DNA of 64,000 nucleotides from an uncultured Candidatus Melainabacteria bacterium. GTDB taxonomy: Bacteria; Cyanobacteriota; Vampirovibrionia; Gastranaerophilales; Gastranaerophilaceae. The translations under genes were made by a program, and so were the position numbers. Shown here piece after piece: positions 9,434 through 19,110 of this stretch (the stretch's first letter is position 1; each line of letters begins with the position of its first letter). The stretch lies in assembly GCA_934757245.1 (NCBI GenBank), contig CAKVLH010000005.1, positions 68,780 to 132,779 of the forward strand, given 5' to 3'. The notes under the pieces were generated by a model. It made no database searches, was not told the origin of the DNA, and saw nothing but the letters and a program-made list of their open reading frames with translations.

Positions 9434-10144
9434 TTAAACCACCGTCGCAAAGACCTTAATAAACAAATAAATAGAAACAAGTATTAACAATGCTCCACTT
9501 ATTTTCATCAAGCCGTTTGTGTAACCGGAAAGTTTTTTTAGATTTTTGATGCTGGAAGTAAATAATCCTGCAATAATTAGGATTAAACCTTGTCCTAATG
9601 CAAATAAAAATAGCATTAAAACGGCGGCAATTAGATTTTTACCAATTGCAGCAAACGCCATAATTCCCGCAAGAATTGGTGTTGAGCATGGAGTTCCTGC
9701 TAACGCAAAAACGATACCTAATAATACAGGATACAAAAATAGTGAGTTTGTTGAATTCACAGGCATGGTTTTGATAATAATCGGCAAATCAAAATCTAAA
9801 ATACCTGTAATTTTCAAACCCATAACCATCAATAAGGATGCCATAATTAGCGTAAAATATCCGCCAAAAGCAGATGCAAAAACACTTCCTGTAACCGCGC
9901 AAATTATACCAATTACTGAAAATACGATTGCTGTTCCGAATATAAAGAAACAAAGCTGAATAAAAGTTCTTAGTGGTGTTTCTTTAGAATATCCGCCAAC
10001 ATAGCCTATAATTAACGGTAACATTGCTAATGAACAAGGCGAAATTGAAGCGATTAAACCACCTGCAAATGAAGCAAAAAACATTAGCATCCAAACTTGC
10101 GGACTTGAAGTTCCTGCTGAAAAAATTTGTACTAAATTATCCAT
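9434..10144 (-). CDS. ccdA: cytochrome c biogenesis/thiol transporter CcdA
   Basis: A 236-residue DsbD/CcdA-family membrane protein with about six transmembrane segments. It passes reducing equivalents from cytoplasmic thioredoxin to periplasmic thiol proteins. The two redox cysteines are visible in GLIASISPCSLAM (near residue 37) and GTPCSTPI (near residue 150), each in the proline-containing motif of the family. It overlaps the upstream thioredoxin-like gene by 8 bases, so the pair is translationally coupled. Confidence 0.9.
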   Translation of the reverse strand: MDNLVQIFSAGTSSPQVWMLMFFASFAGGLIASISPCSLAMLPLIIGYVGGYSKETPLRTFIQLCFFIFGTAIVFSVIGIICAVTGSVFASAFGGYFTLIMASLLMVMGLKITGILDFDLPIIIKTMPVNSTNSLFLYPVLLGIVFALAGTPCSTPILAGIMAFAAIGKNLIAAVLMLFLFALGQGLILIIAGLFTSSIKNLKKLSGYTNGLMKISGALLILVSIYLFIKVFATVV

Positions 10145-10529
10145 TGATTAACTCTTTCAAATAATTTTCTAAAATTTGAGGTTGCATAGAACCTTCTATG
10201 CGTCTTTTGATATTGCCGTCTGCATCTTTAAACACGGTAGTCGGTACAAGTTTTACGTTATGTTGTTTTATCATATCACGCGTTGTGTTATCTTTTTGTG
10301 TAACATCAATTTTTCTAAGTGTAATATCACGATTATATGCAGGAAAAACTTCTTCAAAAACTTTTTCCAACTCTTGACATTCATAACACATCGGCGATGA
10401 GAATTTAATAACTTCTGCGCCATTGTTGGCAACAGCCGGCGGAGTTGTTAATTTATCTCTTGTAAGTCCCCAATAAACGGCTAGAGGAACTAAAAAAATA
10501 GCTAAAATAATAAAAATATTCTTGTTCAT
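10137..10529 (-). CDS. membrane-anchored thioredoxin-like protein
   Basis: The protein has 130 residues. One N-terminal hydrophobic anchor (NIFIILAIFLVPLAVYWGL) is followed by a thioredoxin fold. The redox motif is CYEC (around residue 48) after KFSSPM, and the cis-proline loop is VKLVPTT. It is probably periplasmic and the electron acceptor of the downstream CcdA, maintaining substrate disulfides or apocytochrome c. AGGAGAA precedes the ATG on the minus strand. The active-site dipeptide YE is unusual, so the redox potential cannot be predicted. Confidence 0.85.
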   Translation of the reverse strand: MNKNIFIILAIFLVPLAVYWGLTRDKLTTPPAVANNGAEVIKFSSPMCYECQELEKVFEEVFPAYNRDITLRKIDVTQKDNTTRDMIKQHNVKLVPTTVFKDADGNIKRRIEGSMQPQILENYLKELING

Positions 10530-10700
10530 ATTTTCTCCTTTTTTTACTCTATCACAGAATAACGCGTTATGAAAAATATAAAATTGCAGAAGTGGGTAAT
10601 AAAAAGTATCTCAAATTTACAGATAAAATTTGATATTCTTTAATTAATTGTGTAGTATAATATAAAGAGCGCTTTTTGACTTATGAGGAGTGTAAAGCTT

Positions 10701-11903
10701 ATGAAAAGATTTATAAAATCAGTTATATTATTATCAGCGGTTGTAATGGCTATCGGACAAGCATACTCTGCAACTCCGAGTGAGATGTACGACGATGTTT
10801 GGAGAATTGTTAATAAAAAATATTATGACCCGTCTAATAATGCTCAAGATTGGACAAAATGGCGTTATCGCTACGAAAACAAACTTAAAACAAAAGAAGA
10901 TGCTTATGTAGCAATAGAAACCATGCTAGCAAGTTTAAATGATCCGTACACACGTTTCTTAGACCCAAAAGAATTTTCTGAAGAAACGCAATCAATTAAG
11001 GGTTCGCTTAAAGGTATCGGTACGCAAATCGGTTTAAGAGATGGAGAATTGGTTATTATTGCACCTCTTGAAGATTCTCCGGCAGAAAGAGCAGGTTTGA
11101 TGGCAGACGATAAAATCCTTGAGATTAACGGCGAAAGCACAAAAGGTATTAACATTGATGCCGCTGCCGATAAAATCAGAGGTGAAAAAGGCACAACAGT
11201 TACTTTATTAATTCAAAGAAAAGGTGTTCCAAACAAAACTTACAGCGTTGTAAGAGATGAAATTGAAGTTAAGTCTGTTTCTTGCAAACCGCCTTTTGAA
11301 ACAACAAACATTCCAAATGATATTCAATACATCAGATTAAGTTCATTTATCAGCAAAAACGCTGCAACAGAAATCGAAAACATTTTGAATAATTCAAGCA
11401 ACGTAAAAGGTTATATTTTGGACCTTCGTTCAAATCCGGGCGGACTTTTGACTAACGCGATTTATATTTCGGATATGCTATTGCGTGGCGGTGTAATTGT
11501 TAGCACAGTTGACAGAGATTCATATAAAAGCACAACTCGCGCCAGATACCAACAAGTTACTGATAAGCCGATTGTAGTTTTAATTAACAAAGGTTCGGCT
11601 TCTGCAAGTGAAATTTTAAGTGGAGCTTTAAAAGATAATCATAGGGCTACAATTGTAGGAGAGCAATCTTTCGGAAAAGGTTTAGTGCAAGAAATTAACC
11701 GTTTGCCTGATGAAGCCGGCATGAATATTACAATTCAAAGATATTTGACTCCATCCGGAAGTGATATTCATAAAAAAGGCATAACTCCTGATGTTGTGGT
11801 AGAATTAACTAAGGAAAACGTTGACGCAAAAAACGACGTTCAGTTAAAGAAAGCTATTGAAATATTGGAAAAAATGACATGTCTTGTACAAAAGAATGGA
11901 TAG
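10701..11903 (+). CDS. ctpA: C-terminal processing peptidase (S41)
   Basis: A 400-residue secreted S41 serine peptidase with a signal peptide (MKRFIKSVILLSAVVMAIG...YSA). The PDZ domain is at about residues 90-175 (GIGTQIGLRDGELVI...SPAERAGLMADDKIL). The catalytic core contains YILDLRSNPGG, Ser301 in GSASASE and Lys326 in FGKGLVQ, with the 25-residue spacing of Prc. It processes periplasmic proteins at C-terminal tails. A Met codon six triplets earlier exists but overlaps the GAGGAG Shine-Dalgarno sequence, so 10701 is chosen. It overlaps recJ by 25 bases. Confidence 0.95.
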   Translation: MKRFIKSVILLSAVVMAIGQAYSATPSEMYDDVWRIVNKKYYDPSNNAQDWTKWRYRYENKLKTKEDAYVAIETMLASLNDPYTRFLDPKEFSEETQSIKGSLKGIGTQIGLRDGELVIIAPLEDSPAERAGLMADDKILEINGESTKGINIDAAADKIRGEKGTTVTLLIQRKGVPNKTYSVVRDEIEVKSVSCKPPFETTNIPNDIQYIRLSSFISKNAATEIENILNNSSNVKGYILDLRSNPGGLLTNAIYISDMLLRGGVIVSTVDRDSYKSTTRARYQQVTDKPIVVLINKGSASASEILSGALKDNHRATIVGEQSFGKGLVQEINRLPDEAGMNITIQRYLTPSGSDIHKKGITPDVVVELTKENVDAKNDVQLKKAIEILEKMTCLVQKNG

Positions 11904-14221
11904 TTCGCGGGGGAAAAGGTAAAACCGAACGAGCAAATTTAATAGATAGATTATTAGAAGTTAGGGGCATTACAACAGCAGAGGCAAAAAAAGATTTCTT
12001 AAACCCTCTTGAGATAACGTTGATGCACCCTAACGCTTTTTGCGATATGCAAAAGGCAGTTGATAGAATTGTTAAAGCTATAGATGAAAAAGAAAATATT
12101 TTAATTTATGGCGATTTTGACGCAGACGGTGTAACTTCAACATCTGTTTTAATGAAAACTTTTGGCTACTTGGGTGCAAATGTAGATTATTACATCCCTG
12201 AACGTGAAAATGAAGGTCATGGCTTGCATACAAAAGCTTTAGTGCAATTACTTTCACAAAAGAAACCTAAGTTGATAATAACAGTTGATAATGGTATAAG
12301 TAGCGTTGAGGAAGTTAAGTTTATAAACAGCTTTGGACGCGATGTAATTATTACCGATCACCACGAAGCACCTGAAGTTTTACCGGAGGCATACGCTATA
12401 ATTAACCCGAAAGCGATGAATGCGCTAGATGAAAAACTTACTCCTCAACAAATAGAGTCGTTAACTTCATTAGCCGGAGTTGGTGTTGCGTTTAAGCTTG
12501 CACAAGCTGTTTTAGAAAGATATGACAAACTGGCTTTCAGCATGGAAATTTTACCTTTTGTAACTGTTGGTACGATTGCGGATATTGTTCCGCTTATCGG
12601 AGAAAACAGATATTATGTTACAAAAGGTTTAGAACTTATTGCATCAGGCAAGCACTATGGTTTAAAAAGAATGCTTGATGTCGCAGGAGTTGGAACAGAT
12701 AACGGTTTAACAGCCGAGCAAATCGCGTTTACAATTGCACCAAGAATTAACGCGTCAGGTAGAATCGACACAGTTGATAACGCTATAAAAGTTATGATTT
12801 CTGAAAACAAACAAGAAATTGAAATGGCTATTATTTCGCTTGAAAACTTTAATAAATTGCGTCAGGAAATGTGTTCTAATACTTTTGCAGAAGCTGATGA
12901 AATGTGGCGCGCGTCAAAAAGTCGAGATAATGCGATTGTTTTATTTTCTAAAGATTGGCATGTCGGAATTGTCGGCATTGTTGCGTCAAAATTTGTTGAA
13001 AAATATTATAAACCGACTTTTATAATGAACTATTCGGAAGAAACAAAAATGTTCCGCTGTTCAGCGCGTGGCGTAAAAGAATTGAACTTGTACGATATTA
13101 TATCAAATATTTCTGAACATTTAGAAGGATTTGGCGGACACCAATTGGCAGCAGGTTTTGCGTTTAGTGAAGAGAAAGCAAGTTTTGAAACTGTTAAAAA
13201 AGCGTTAAATAAAACTATTGATGAAATGCTGAACGGACAAAAATTAAATCCATCTCTTGAAGTTGATTTAGAGCTTTCAATAGATGAGGTTGATATAGGT
13301 TTAGTAGAAGAAATATCTAAACTTGAACCTTTTGGCGCATCAAACCCTTCTCCAACATTTGTTGTCAATAATTTGAGTTTAAAAGAAAAGAAATTGATGG
13401 GTTCTACTAAAGACCATTTAAAACTTATTGTTGATACTCCAACCGGTACAATGGATTGTGTTTGGTGGTCAAGAGGCGATATTCCTCTTATTCAAGGTGA
13501 TAAATTGGATATTGCGTTTGCACCGCAACTGAATACTTTTAACGGTGTAACTTCTGTTCAGTTAATCTTGAAAGACGTTCACTCAGACGCCTTAGTTCAA
13601 GAGGAAGAAGTTAAAACAAAAATTTACGACCACAGAAAGAAAACGAATATTTTAGCACAGGTTAATGACTACATCAAAAATTCAAAGCTTTCTATTTGCG
13701 CTTTTGTAGAAGACAGGGCAATTATGGAAGGACTTAAACCGTTTAAGGATATTTGTGAACATATTGTAAACAGAAACAGTGCGCAAAAAAGCGATGTTTT
13801 GATGTTCTTTGATTATCCTGCGGATGAGGATGTTATGCAAAATCTTATGACAACAGTTGCACCTGATGCAATTCATTACATGAGATACCAAAATAACAAA
13901 TATAATGAAGAACAAATTTTAAAAATGTTTTCCGGCATGATTAGATATACCTGCAATACGCTTGATGGAAATTTCGATTTAGAAAGAGCTTCAACAGCTC
14001 TTGGTGTAAATAATCCTGTAATTGAAACAATGCTTGAGATGTTTGAAGATACCGGCATGATTAAAATTAAAGAACGTAATGAAGATGCGTTTAAGATTGA
14101 ATTTTTGCAAGCGGTTGAGTTATCAAAAACTTTGCATACAATGAAATATGCAGAGTTTGTAGAACTTATGAATACGATTAATGATTATAAGAATAAGTTT
14201 ATGACCGCGGAGATTGGGTAA
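11879..14221 (+). CDS. recJ: single-stranded-DNA-specific exonuclease RecJ, extended
   Basis: RecJ degrades 5'-ended ssDNA in RecF recombination and mismatch/base-excision repair. The DHH phosphoesterase domain shows YGDFDADGVTS (near residue 80), VDNGISS and TDHHEAPE (near 160). The DHHA1 domain has SARGVKELNLYD and GFGGHQLAAGFAF. An OB-fold-type domain follows (about 455-570). At 780 residues it is some 200 longer than E. coli RecJ, and the C-terminal part (DHRKKTNILAQVND onward) is helical with a possible winged-helix-like tail. Gram-positive RecJ proteins carry similar extensions. The start overlaps the ctpA 3' end. Confidence 0.95.
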   Translation: MSCTKEWIVRGGKGKTERANLIDRLLEVRGITTAEAKKDFLNPLEITLMHPNAFCDMQKAVDRIVKAIDEKENILIYGDFDADGVTSTSVLMKTFGYLGANVDYYIPERENEGHGLHTKALVQLLSQKKPKLIITVDNGISSVEEVKFINSFGRDVIITDHHEAPEVLPEAYAIINPKAMNALDEKLTPQQIESLTSLAGVGVAFKLAQAVLERYDKLAFSMEILPFVTVGTIADIVPLIGENRYYVTKGLELIASGKHYGLKRMLDVAGVGTDNGLTAEQIAFTIAPRINASGRIDTVDNAIKVMISENKQEIEMAIISLENFNKLRQEMCSNTFAEADEMWRASKSRDNAIVLFSKDWHVGIVGIVASKFVEKYYKPTFIMNYSEETKMFRCSARGVKELNLYDIISNISEHLEGFGGHQLAAGFAFSEEKASFETVKKALNKTIDEMLNGQKLNPSLEVDLELSIDEVDIGLVEEISKLEPFGASNPSPTFVVNNLSLKEKKLMGSTKDHLKLIVDTPTGTMDCVWWSRGDIPLIQGDKLDIAFAPQLNTFNGVTSVQLILKDVHSDALVQEEEVKTKIYDHRKKTNILAQVNDYIKNSKLSICAFVEDRAIMEGLKPFKDICEHIVNRNSAQKSDVLMFFDYPADEDVMQNLMTTVAPDAIHYMRYQNNKYNEEQILKMFSGMIRYTCNTLDGNFDLERASTALGVNNPVIETMLEMFEDTGMIKIKERNEDAFKIEFLQAVELSKTLHTMKYAEFVELMNTINDYKNKFMTAEIG

Positions 14222-14666
14222 TTTATTTGAATACAAGATTGCAGATATTTTATAATATATAACACCCTCTCCCGCCTTCGGCACCCTCTCCATGTAGAAT
14301 TGGTTAAAGGAGAGGGGAGCAAGACTCGTTAGATTGAGTGCCGTTGGAATGTTTAACTAGTAGTCTCCTAAGAGGGAGGTAATTTAGTCTTGTGCTTCAT
14401 CTAATGTCTCCCGACCAAGTGTTCTTTTCTTTTTGCTTACTTTTTGCAAGTAGTTTCAATTAGAAGGAGACTTGGAATGTTTATTTAGACTTGTAGTTTA
14501 GCTTTTGTCTCCTGATAATGTCTGAAAAGTCTTTTTGCCTTCTTTTTCTTCCAGAAAAAGAAGGTTAATGAAAAATTAATATTTCAAATATTGATTAAGA
14601 TTTTTGTTTGCATTAACATAATCATGTTAAGAGAAAGTTACTACAAAGTAAGAAGGAGTAAAACTT
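14222..14666. other. 445-base gap upstream of gap: repeats and leader
   Basis: No gene was seen. The first part (14261-14344) is a dispersed CCCTCTCC repeat. Further right are two related segments with 'GTCTCC' and 'GACTTGGAATGTTTA' (around 14346-14515), apparently a diverged internal duplication. A 12-bp hairpin (CCTTCTTTTTCT/AGAAAAAGAAGG, 14538-14564) follows. The last 50 bases hold the AT-rich presumptive promoter and an AGAAGGAG ribosome-binding site for gap. No confident -35/-10 pair could be placed. Confidence 0.5.
14261..14344. repeat. CCCTCTCC dispersed repeat, copy A
   Basis: AACACCCTCTCCCGCCTTC, then CCATGTAGAATTG and AGGAGAGGGGAGC, then ATTGAGTGCCG. The same blocks in the same order occur at 28083-28206 and 41791-41850. 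It has an internal inverted repeat (CCCTCTCC/GGAGAGGG), suggesting a foldable intergenic element. Confidence 0.7.
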
Positions 14667-15671
14667 ATGGTAAAAGTAGCAATTAACGGATTCGGTAGAA
14701 TCGGACGTAACACATTAAGAGCAGCTATCAGAGAAGGAATCTTCAATGAAATCGATTACGTTGCAATCAATGACCCAGGTCTTAAACCTGAAGATGCTGC
14801 ACGTATTTTTAAATATGACTCTGTAATGGGTAAATTTGATGGTACAGTAGAAGCTTACGAAGAAGGTATCATCGTAAACGGTAAAAAAATTAAATTCTTC
14901 GCAGAAAAAGATCCTGCACAATTACCTTGGAAAGATCTTGGTGTAGAAGTTGTTGTTGAATCAACAGGTTTCTTCACAGATGCAGAAAAAGCTAAAGCTC
15001 ACATCGCAGCTGGTGCTAAGAAAGTTATCATTTCTGCTCCTGCAACTAACGAAGACAAAACTATCGTTTTAGGTGTTAACGATCACGAATATGATCCTGC
15101 TAAACACAACGTTATTTCAATGGCATCTTGCACAACTAACTGCTTAGCTCCAGTAGCTAAAGTTATCGATGAAAAATTCGGTATCGTTAAAGGTTTGATG
15201 ACAACTGTTCACTCATACACTGGCGACCAAAGAATTCTAGATGCTGGTCACAAAGACCCTCGTAGAGCTAGAGCTGGTGCTATAAACATCGTTCCTACAA
15301 AAACTGGTGCAGCTAAAGCTGTTGCTCTAGTATTACCTCAATTAAAAGGTAAATTGGACGGTTTCGCTATGAGAGTTCCTACTCCAGACGTTTCATTAGT
15401 TGACGTTGTATTTGAACTTAAAAAAGACGTAACAGTAGAAGAAGTTAACGCAGCTCTTAAAGAAGGTGCTGACGGACACGTTCTTTGCTACACTGAAGAA
15501 CCATTGGTATCTTCTGACTACGTTGGTACTTCACAATCTTCAACAGTTGACGCTTTATTAACAAGAGTTATGGGTGGCAACCAAGTTAAGATTATTTCTT
15601 GGTATGATAATGAAATGGGTTATTCAACTCGTTTAGCTGAAACTACTAAGATGGTTGCTTCTAAATTATAA
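14667..15671 (+). CDS. gap: glyceraldehyde-3-phosphate dehydrogenase, type I
   Basis: This 334-residue glycolytic tetramer oxidises glyceraldehyde-3-phosphate with phosphate and NAD(P)+. It has INGFGRIGRNTLR at the N-terminus and the catalytic Cys in SMASCTTNCLAPVAK (near residue 152). The downstream substrate-binding segment is THSYTGDQRILDAGHKDPRRAR. The spelling GHKDPRRAR and overall length are normal. AAGGAG lies 8 bases before the ATG. Codon use is visibly cleaner (many GCT, GGT, AAC, TTC, GTT) than in neighbours, as expected for a highly expressed gene. Confidence 0.98.
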   Translation: MVKVAINGFGRIGRNTLRAAIREGIFNEIDYVAINDPGLKPEDAARIFKYDSVMGKFDGTVEAYEEGIIVNGKKIKFFAEKDPAQLPWKDLGVEVVVESTGFFTDAEKAKAHIAAGAKKVIISAPATNEDKTIVLGVNDHEYDPAKHNVISMASCTTNCLAPVAKVIDEKFGIVKGLMTTVHSYTGDQRILDAGHKDPRRARAGAINIVPTKTGAAKAVALVLPQLKGKLDGFAMRVPTPDVSLVDVVFELKKDVTVEEVNAALKEGADGHVLCYTEEPLVSSDYVGTSQSSTVDALLTRVMGGNQVKIISWYDNEMGYSTRLAETTKMVASKL

Positions 15672-15696
15672 TTTTAAATTGTAATTGGAATGTTTT

Positions 15697-15730
15697 AGAG
15701 GTCGGTTTTCTATGAAAACCGACCTCTTTT
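15697..15730 (+). terminator. terminator of gap
   Basis: A 14-bp perfect stem (AGAGGTCGGTTTTC / GAAAACCGACCTCT) with a TAT loop is followed by T's, 26 bases after the gap stop codon. It is a textbook Rho-independent terminator. Confidence 0.92.
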
Positions 15731-15752
15731 AATGCTTATAAATATTTTAGAA

Positions 15753-15798
15753 ACGTAGGGTAGAAACCACTCTACTTTTCCAACCCTATGTTCTACGT
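15753..15798. repeat. GTAGGGT-type hairpin repeat
   Basis: Imperfect inverted repeat with outer arms ACGTAG/CTACGT and inner GGGT/ACCC. It overlaps the 3' end of the minus-strand gene at 15786 and belongs to the loose GTAGGGT...ACCC hairpin family of the window. Confidence 0.45.
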
Positions 15799-16337
15799 CT
15801 TGCTTTTTTTATATATTTCTCCCATTCTAGAAAATCGTCGATATTTTCCATTTCTTTTTCTTTTATATCGTTATCGGTTAATTTTGTAATTTTATCTTTT
15901 AAAAATTTGACATTATCATTTGCAGTCCAACCATCTCTTGAGGATATTTTGAAATGCCAAATATTGTTACTTAATGCAACGGTTCTTTCAATATCTTTAT
16001 CTGTTTTTGGTAGTTCTATATCGTTAGAACCTTTTTTTGCCTGAAATGGGTTGTAATATATATTTAATTCTGCAGCACTATCAGAGGTTTGAATACCATA
16101 ATAATATTGTTTATTATGTACATCAAAAGATACAAAACCGTTGTATTCTTCAAAAAATCTTTTCAAGGGTTTTGACTCTTGGAATGTTTGCAAAAGTTCT
16201 GCATGCTCATGGTATTCTTTGGGATTAAACAAGTTTTTATGATAGATTTTTTTCAATGCTGTGAAATTGGGTTTGTTATTATTTTGTTTAACGCTTTTGT
16301 ATGTGTTGTAATTGTTATTTAAACCGTAAACTTTCAT
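15786..16337 (-). CDS. hypothetical protein with NFTALK N-terminal signature
   Basis: A 183-residue soluble protein of unknown function, not recognised. After a Tyr/Asn-rich opening (GLNNNYNTYKSVKQNNNK) comes PNFTALKK, a short signature that also recurs in spirit in other hypotheticals here (ISFKS, PISCK). There is no signal peptide or membrane segment. The middle contains alternating hydrophobics (FVSFDVHNKQYYYGIQ, IWHFKISSRDGW), suggesting a small beta-sheet domain. The C-terminal 40 residues are charged and helical. Asn/Lys-rich codon use matches the lineage-type genes. The minus-strand gene converges on gap. Confidence 0.75.
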   Translation of the reverse strand: MKVYGLNNNYNTYKSVKQNNNKPNFTALKKIYHKNLFNPKEYHEHAELLQTFQESKPLKRFFEEYNGFVSFDVHNKQYYYGIQTSDSAAELNIYYNPFQAKKGSNDIELPKTDKDIERTVALSNNIWHFKISSRDGWTANDNVKFLKDKITKLTDNDIKEKEMENIDDFLEWEKYIKKARRRT

Positions 16338-16415
16338 TTTTAATCCTTTTCTGTAATATCTTGTATTATTTTACAATGAGAGAAAAGATTTTGCTATAGG
16401 AGAAAAGAAAAGTAG

Positions 16416-16443
16416 GGTGGGAAAAGCGTGAGCGGTTCCCACC
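16416..16443. repeat. GTAGGGTGGGAA hairpin downstream of emrB
   Basis: Arms GGTGGGAA (16416-16423) and TTCCCACC (16436-16443). It lies 19 bases past the emrB stop codon on the minus strand and may act as its terminator, though T-tracts are weak. The GTAGGGT sequence links it to the other hairpins. Confidence 0.5.
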
Positions 16444-16461
16444 TCTTGATTTTATAAAATA

Positions 16462-18009
16462 TTATTTCATTGCCTTTGGCTGGCATTTTTGCTTATTTTT
16501 AAGAAGCAAGATAATTAGAATTGCGCTTAAAGAAAGTAACGCCATTAATGTAAAAATATCAAAAAATGCGCCAAATCGAGCTTGTGCTAAAAGTTGTTTA
16601 TACAGTAAGCCGTTTGCTTTTTTTGATGCTACAACTGCCGGATAATAAGTCATCATTTTGTGTTTAAATGCTGTGAATTTTATCAAAAACAAAGGATTAT
16701 GCGGCGTAAGGTTTGCAACATAATAATTTTGATACACCTGTGAAACTCTTGCGATAAACGTTGATGAAGCGGATGTTGAAACTGCGGTCAAAATATTCTT
16801 AAATAAAGCGTGCAAGGACGCAGCATCCGCGTTTTTACTTGCAGGCAGAGTTTGAAATGACAAAGCAGTAATAGGCACAAACGCAATAGGAACACCAATA
16901 CAAAGTAAAATATTGGGTAAAACGATGCTTTCCATTGAAGAAGTCGGATTCATTTGCGTAAGCATCAAAAGTGCGCAAGCCATTACGATAAACCCAATGG
17001 AAGACAATAGTTTTTGATTTACATATTTTGAAACTTCTCCAACCACGATTAAACCTATCAAACAAACAACTGCTCTAGGAAACATAGTTAAACCTGACAT
17101 TGATGGGCTGTAACCGATTAAACTTTGTACAAACATTGGAACAAGTAACAATGTTGAATACAAAATTATGTTAATAAACGAACTTGTAATCGTTCCAAAT
17201 AAGAAATTTCGGTCTTTGAATACTCGAATATCAATTACAGGATACTTATATTCAAGTTCCCAAACGTAAAAGAATACAAATGAGAATATACAAACTCCGG
17301 TTGTCCAGCAAATCCAAGTTTCGTCAAACCAATTGTATTGTTGACCTTTATCTAAAACTACCTGCATACATCCCATTGCTATTACAATTGAAGTATACCC
17401 GACGATATCAAATTTTTTGTTATATTTTTGTTTAACAGGAGTTTCATCCGCTACAAAAAGTTTTATTAAAAGTAAAGATAATAAAGAAAGCGGAATATTG
17501 ATTATAAAAATCCATTGCCAAGAATAATTATCCGTTAAATAACCTCCGACAAACGGGCCTGCAAGCGGTGAAAACATAGCGGCAACTCCAAATAATGCCA
17601 TTGCGACACCTCTCTGTTCAGGAGGGAAAACCTCCAGTAAAACAGCTTGGCAAAGTGGTAGAATTGCACCACTTCCTATACCTTGAACAATTCTTGCTAA
17701 GATTAAGGCTTGCAAGTTTGGTGCTAAAATACACAACAAACAGCCCAGTGCAAAAATTATAATACTGTAATAGAAAAGTAATTTTTTCCCGATTAACCGA
17801 ACCAAATACCCTGTTACAGGCAACATCAAACCGCCGGAGATGATATAGCAAGTAATAACGGTATTTGCTTCATATTGCGTTGCTCCGAAAAAACCGGCAA
17901 TGTGCGGTTGACTTACATTTGTTCCTGATGAAGCTGCCAAAGCTAAAAATGATGGTAACAATACCGCGAATGCAACTATAAAAGGATTAATTGTCTTTTT
18001 GCTTTCCAT
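16462..18009 (-). CDS. emrB: DHA2-family drug/H+ antiporter (EmrB-like)
   Basis: A 515-residue major facilitator with 14 predicted transmembrane segments, typical of the DHA2/EmrB-QacA group. It shows the conserved motif A region GYLVRLIGKK and motif C-like GSGAILPLCQAVLLEVFPPEQRG, MFSPLAGPFVGGYL. It pumps hydrophobic toxicants out through the partner EmrA. It overlaps emrA by 23 bases and ends the marR-emrA-emrB operon. The functional outer-membrane partner is probably the TolC-like protein at 25235. Confidence 0.9.
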   Translation of the reverse strand: MESKKTINPFIVAFAVLLPSFLALAASSGTNVSQPHIAGFFGATQYEANTVITCYIISGGLMLPVTGYLVRLIGKKLLFYYSIIIFALGCLLCILAPNLQALILARIVQGIGSGAILPLCQAVLLEVFPPEQRGVAMALFGVAAMFSPLAGPFVGGYLTDNYSWQWIFIINIPLSLLSLLLIKLFVADETPVKQKYNKKFDIVGYTSIVIAMGCMQVVLDKGQQYNWFDETWICWTTGVCIFSFVFFYVWELEYKYPVIDIRVFKDRNFLFGTITSSFINIILYSTLLLVPMFVQSLIGYSPSMSGLTMFPRAVVCLIGLIVVGEVSKYVNQKLLSSIGFIVMACALLMLTQMNPTSSMESIVLPNILLCIGVPIAFVPITALSFQTLPASKNADAASLHALFKNILTAVSTSASSTFIARVSQVYQNYYVANLTPHNPLFLIKFTAFKHKMMTYYPAVVASKKANGLLYKQLLAQARFGAFFDIFTLMALLSLSAILIILLLKNKQKCQPKAMK

Positions 18010-19102
18010 CTTTTATTCTAACCTTCGGAACTACTGACATGCCCGGAACAATATTATAGTGAGAGATATCCTCGTCAAACACAATTTTTACTGGTACTCT
18101 TTGAACGATTTTAACGTAACTGCCAACTGCGTTTTCAGGAGGGAACAAGCTGGATTTTGCGCCTGTCGCTCTTTGAATACTGTCAACATGCGCTTTAAAC
18201 CTTTTATTCGGATAAGTATCAACCTTTACCTTTACAGGTTGCCCTGCGTGCATGTGTGTAATTTGCATTTCTTTAAAATTTGCAACAACCCAAACTTGTT
18301 CAGGAACAATGTTCATAAGCGGTTGACCAACATTTACATAATTACCTTTTTCAACGCTTCTTGCAGCAACCATACCGTCTTGAGGAGCATAAATTTTTGT
18401 ATATTTTAAATTCAATTCAGCTTGCTCAACTTCGGCCTCTAATTTTTCTATAGTCGCTTCATCAGCTTTAGCCTTAGCTTTTCCTGATTCCAATGCGTGT
18501 TTTGCAGCGTCAGCCTGTTCCTGAGCTGAATTATAATCAGCTTTTGCGACATCTAACGCTGTTTTAGCTCTTTCATAAGCTTGTTTAGAAACAATTCCGT
18601 CTTTGTATAAATCTTTGTATCTTGCAAAATCTTTTTGAGCAAAATCCAACTTTGATTCTGCAGAAGAAATATCTTCAAAAGATTTGTTTACCTTAGAGGC
18701 ACTTTCATCAACTTTTTTAGTAGACATATTGAAAGCTGCTTTTGCTTCTTCAAGTTTTGCATTTGCTTGATTTAAAGCGACTTCAAAATCCTTCGGGTCA
18801 AGTTCAACAAGCAAAGTACCTGCTTTAACATTTTGGTTATCATCAACTAATAAATTTACAACAGGCGCTGCAACACGTGGCGCAACAGAAACAAGACGAC
18901 CTTCAACAAACGCATCGTCCGTTGATTGATAAAAAGTTGCGTGTATAGCCGCTGTTATTCCAAGTATGATAAGAATCGCAGCTGTTATACTCGGTACAAT
19001 CACGCGTTTTTTCTTATACTCAGGACGCCTTTTTTTTAGACGTTTTTTCGCTTCTTTTACAAATTCCGGTGGATTTTTATCTTCATGTTGTTTTTTTGCC
19101 AT
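17987..19102 (-). CDS. emrA: membrane-fusion (HlyD/EmrA) protein
   Basis: A 371-residue periplasmic adaptor. A basic cytoplasmic tail (KKRLKKRRPEYKKKR) precedes one anchor (residues about 34-53). The first lipoyl half (DAFVEGRLVSVAPRVAAPV) follows. A long Ala/Lys/Glu coiled-coil hairpin (about 95-220) leads to the second lipoyl half (KIYAPQDGMVAARSVEKGNYV) and a beta-barrel domain. It links EmrB to the outer-membrane channel. It starts 8 bases after marR ends and overlaps emrB, so the three genes are one transcript. Confidence 0.92.
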   Translation of the reverse strand: MAKKQHEDKNPPEFVKEAKKRLKKRRPEYKKKRVIVPSITAAILIILGITAAIHATFYQSTDDAFVEGRLVSVAPRVAAPVVNLLVDDNQNVKAGTLLVELDPKDFEVALNQANAKLEEAKAAFNMSTKKVDESASKVNKSFEDISSAESKLDFAQKDFARYKDLYKDGIVSKQAYERAKTALDVAKADYNSAQEQADAAKHALESGKAKAKADEATIEKLEAEVEQAELNLKYTKIYAPQDGMVAARSVEKGNYVNVGQPLMNIVPEQVWVVANFKEMQITHMHAGQPVKVKVDTYPNKRFKAHVDSIQRATGAKSSLFPPENAVGSYVKIVQRVPVKIVFDEDISHYNIVPGMSVVPKVRIKDGKQKDN

Positions 19103-19110
19103 AATATCAC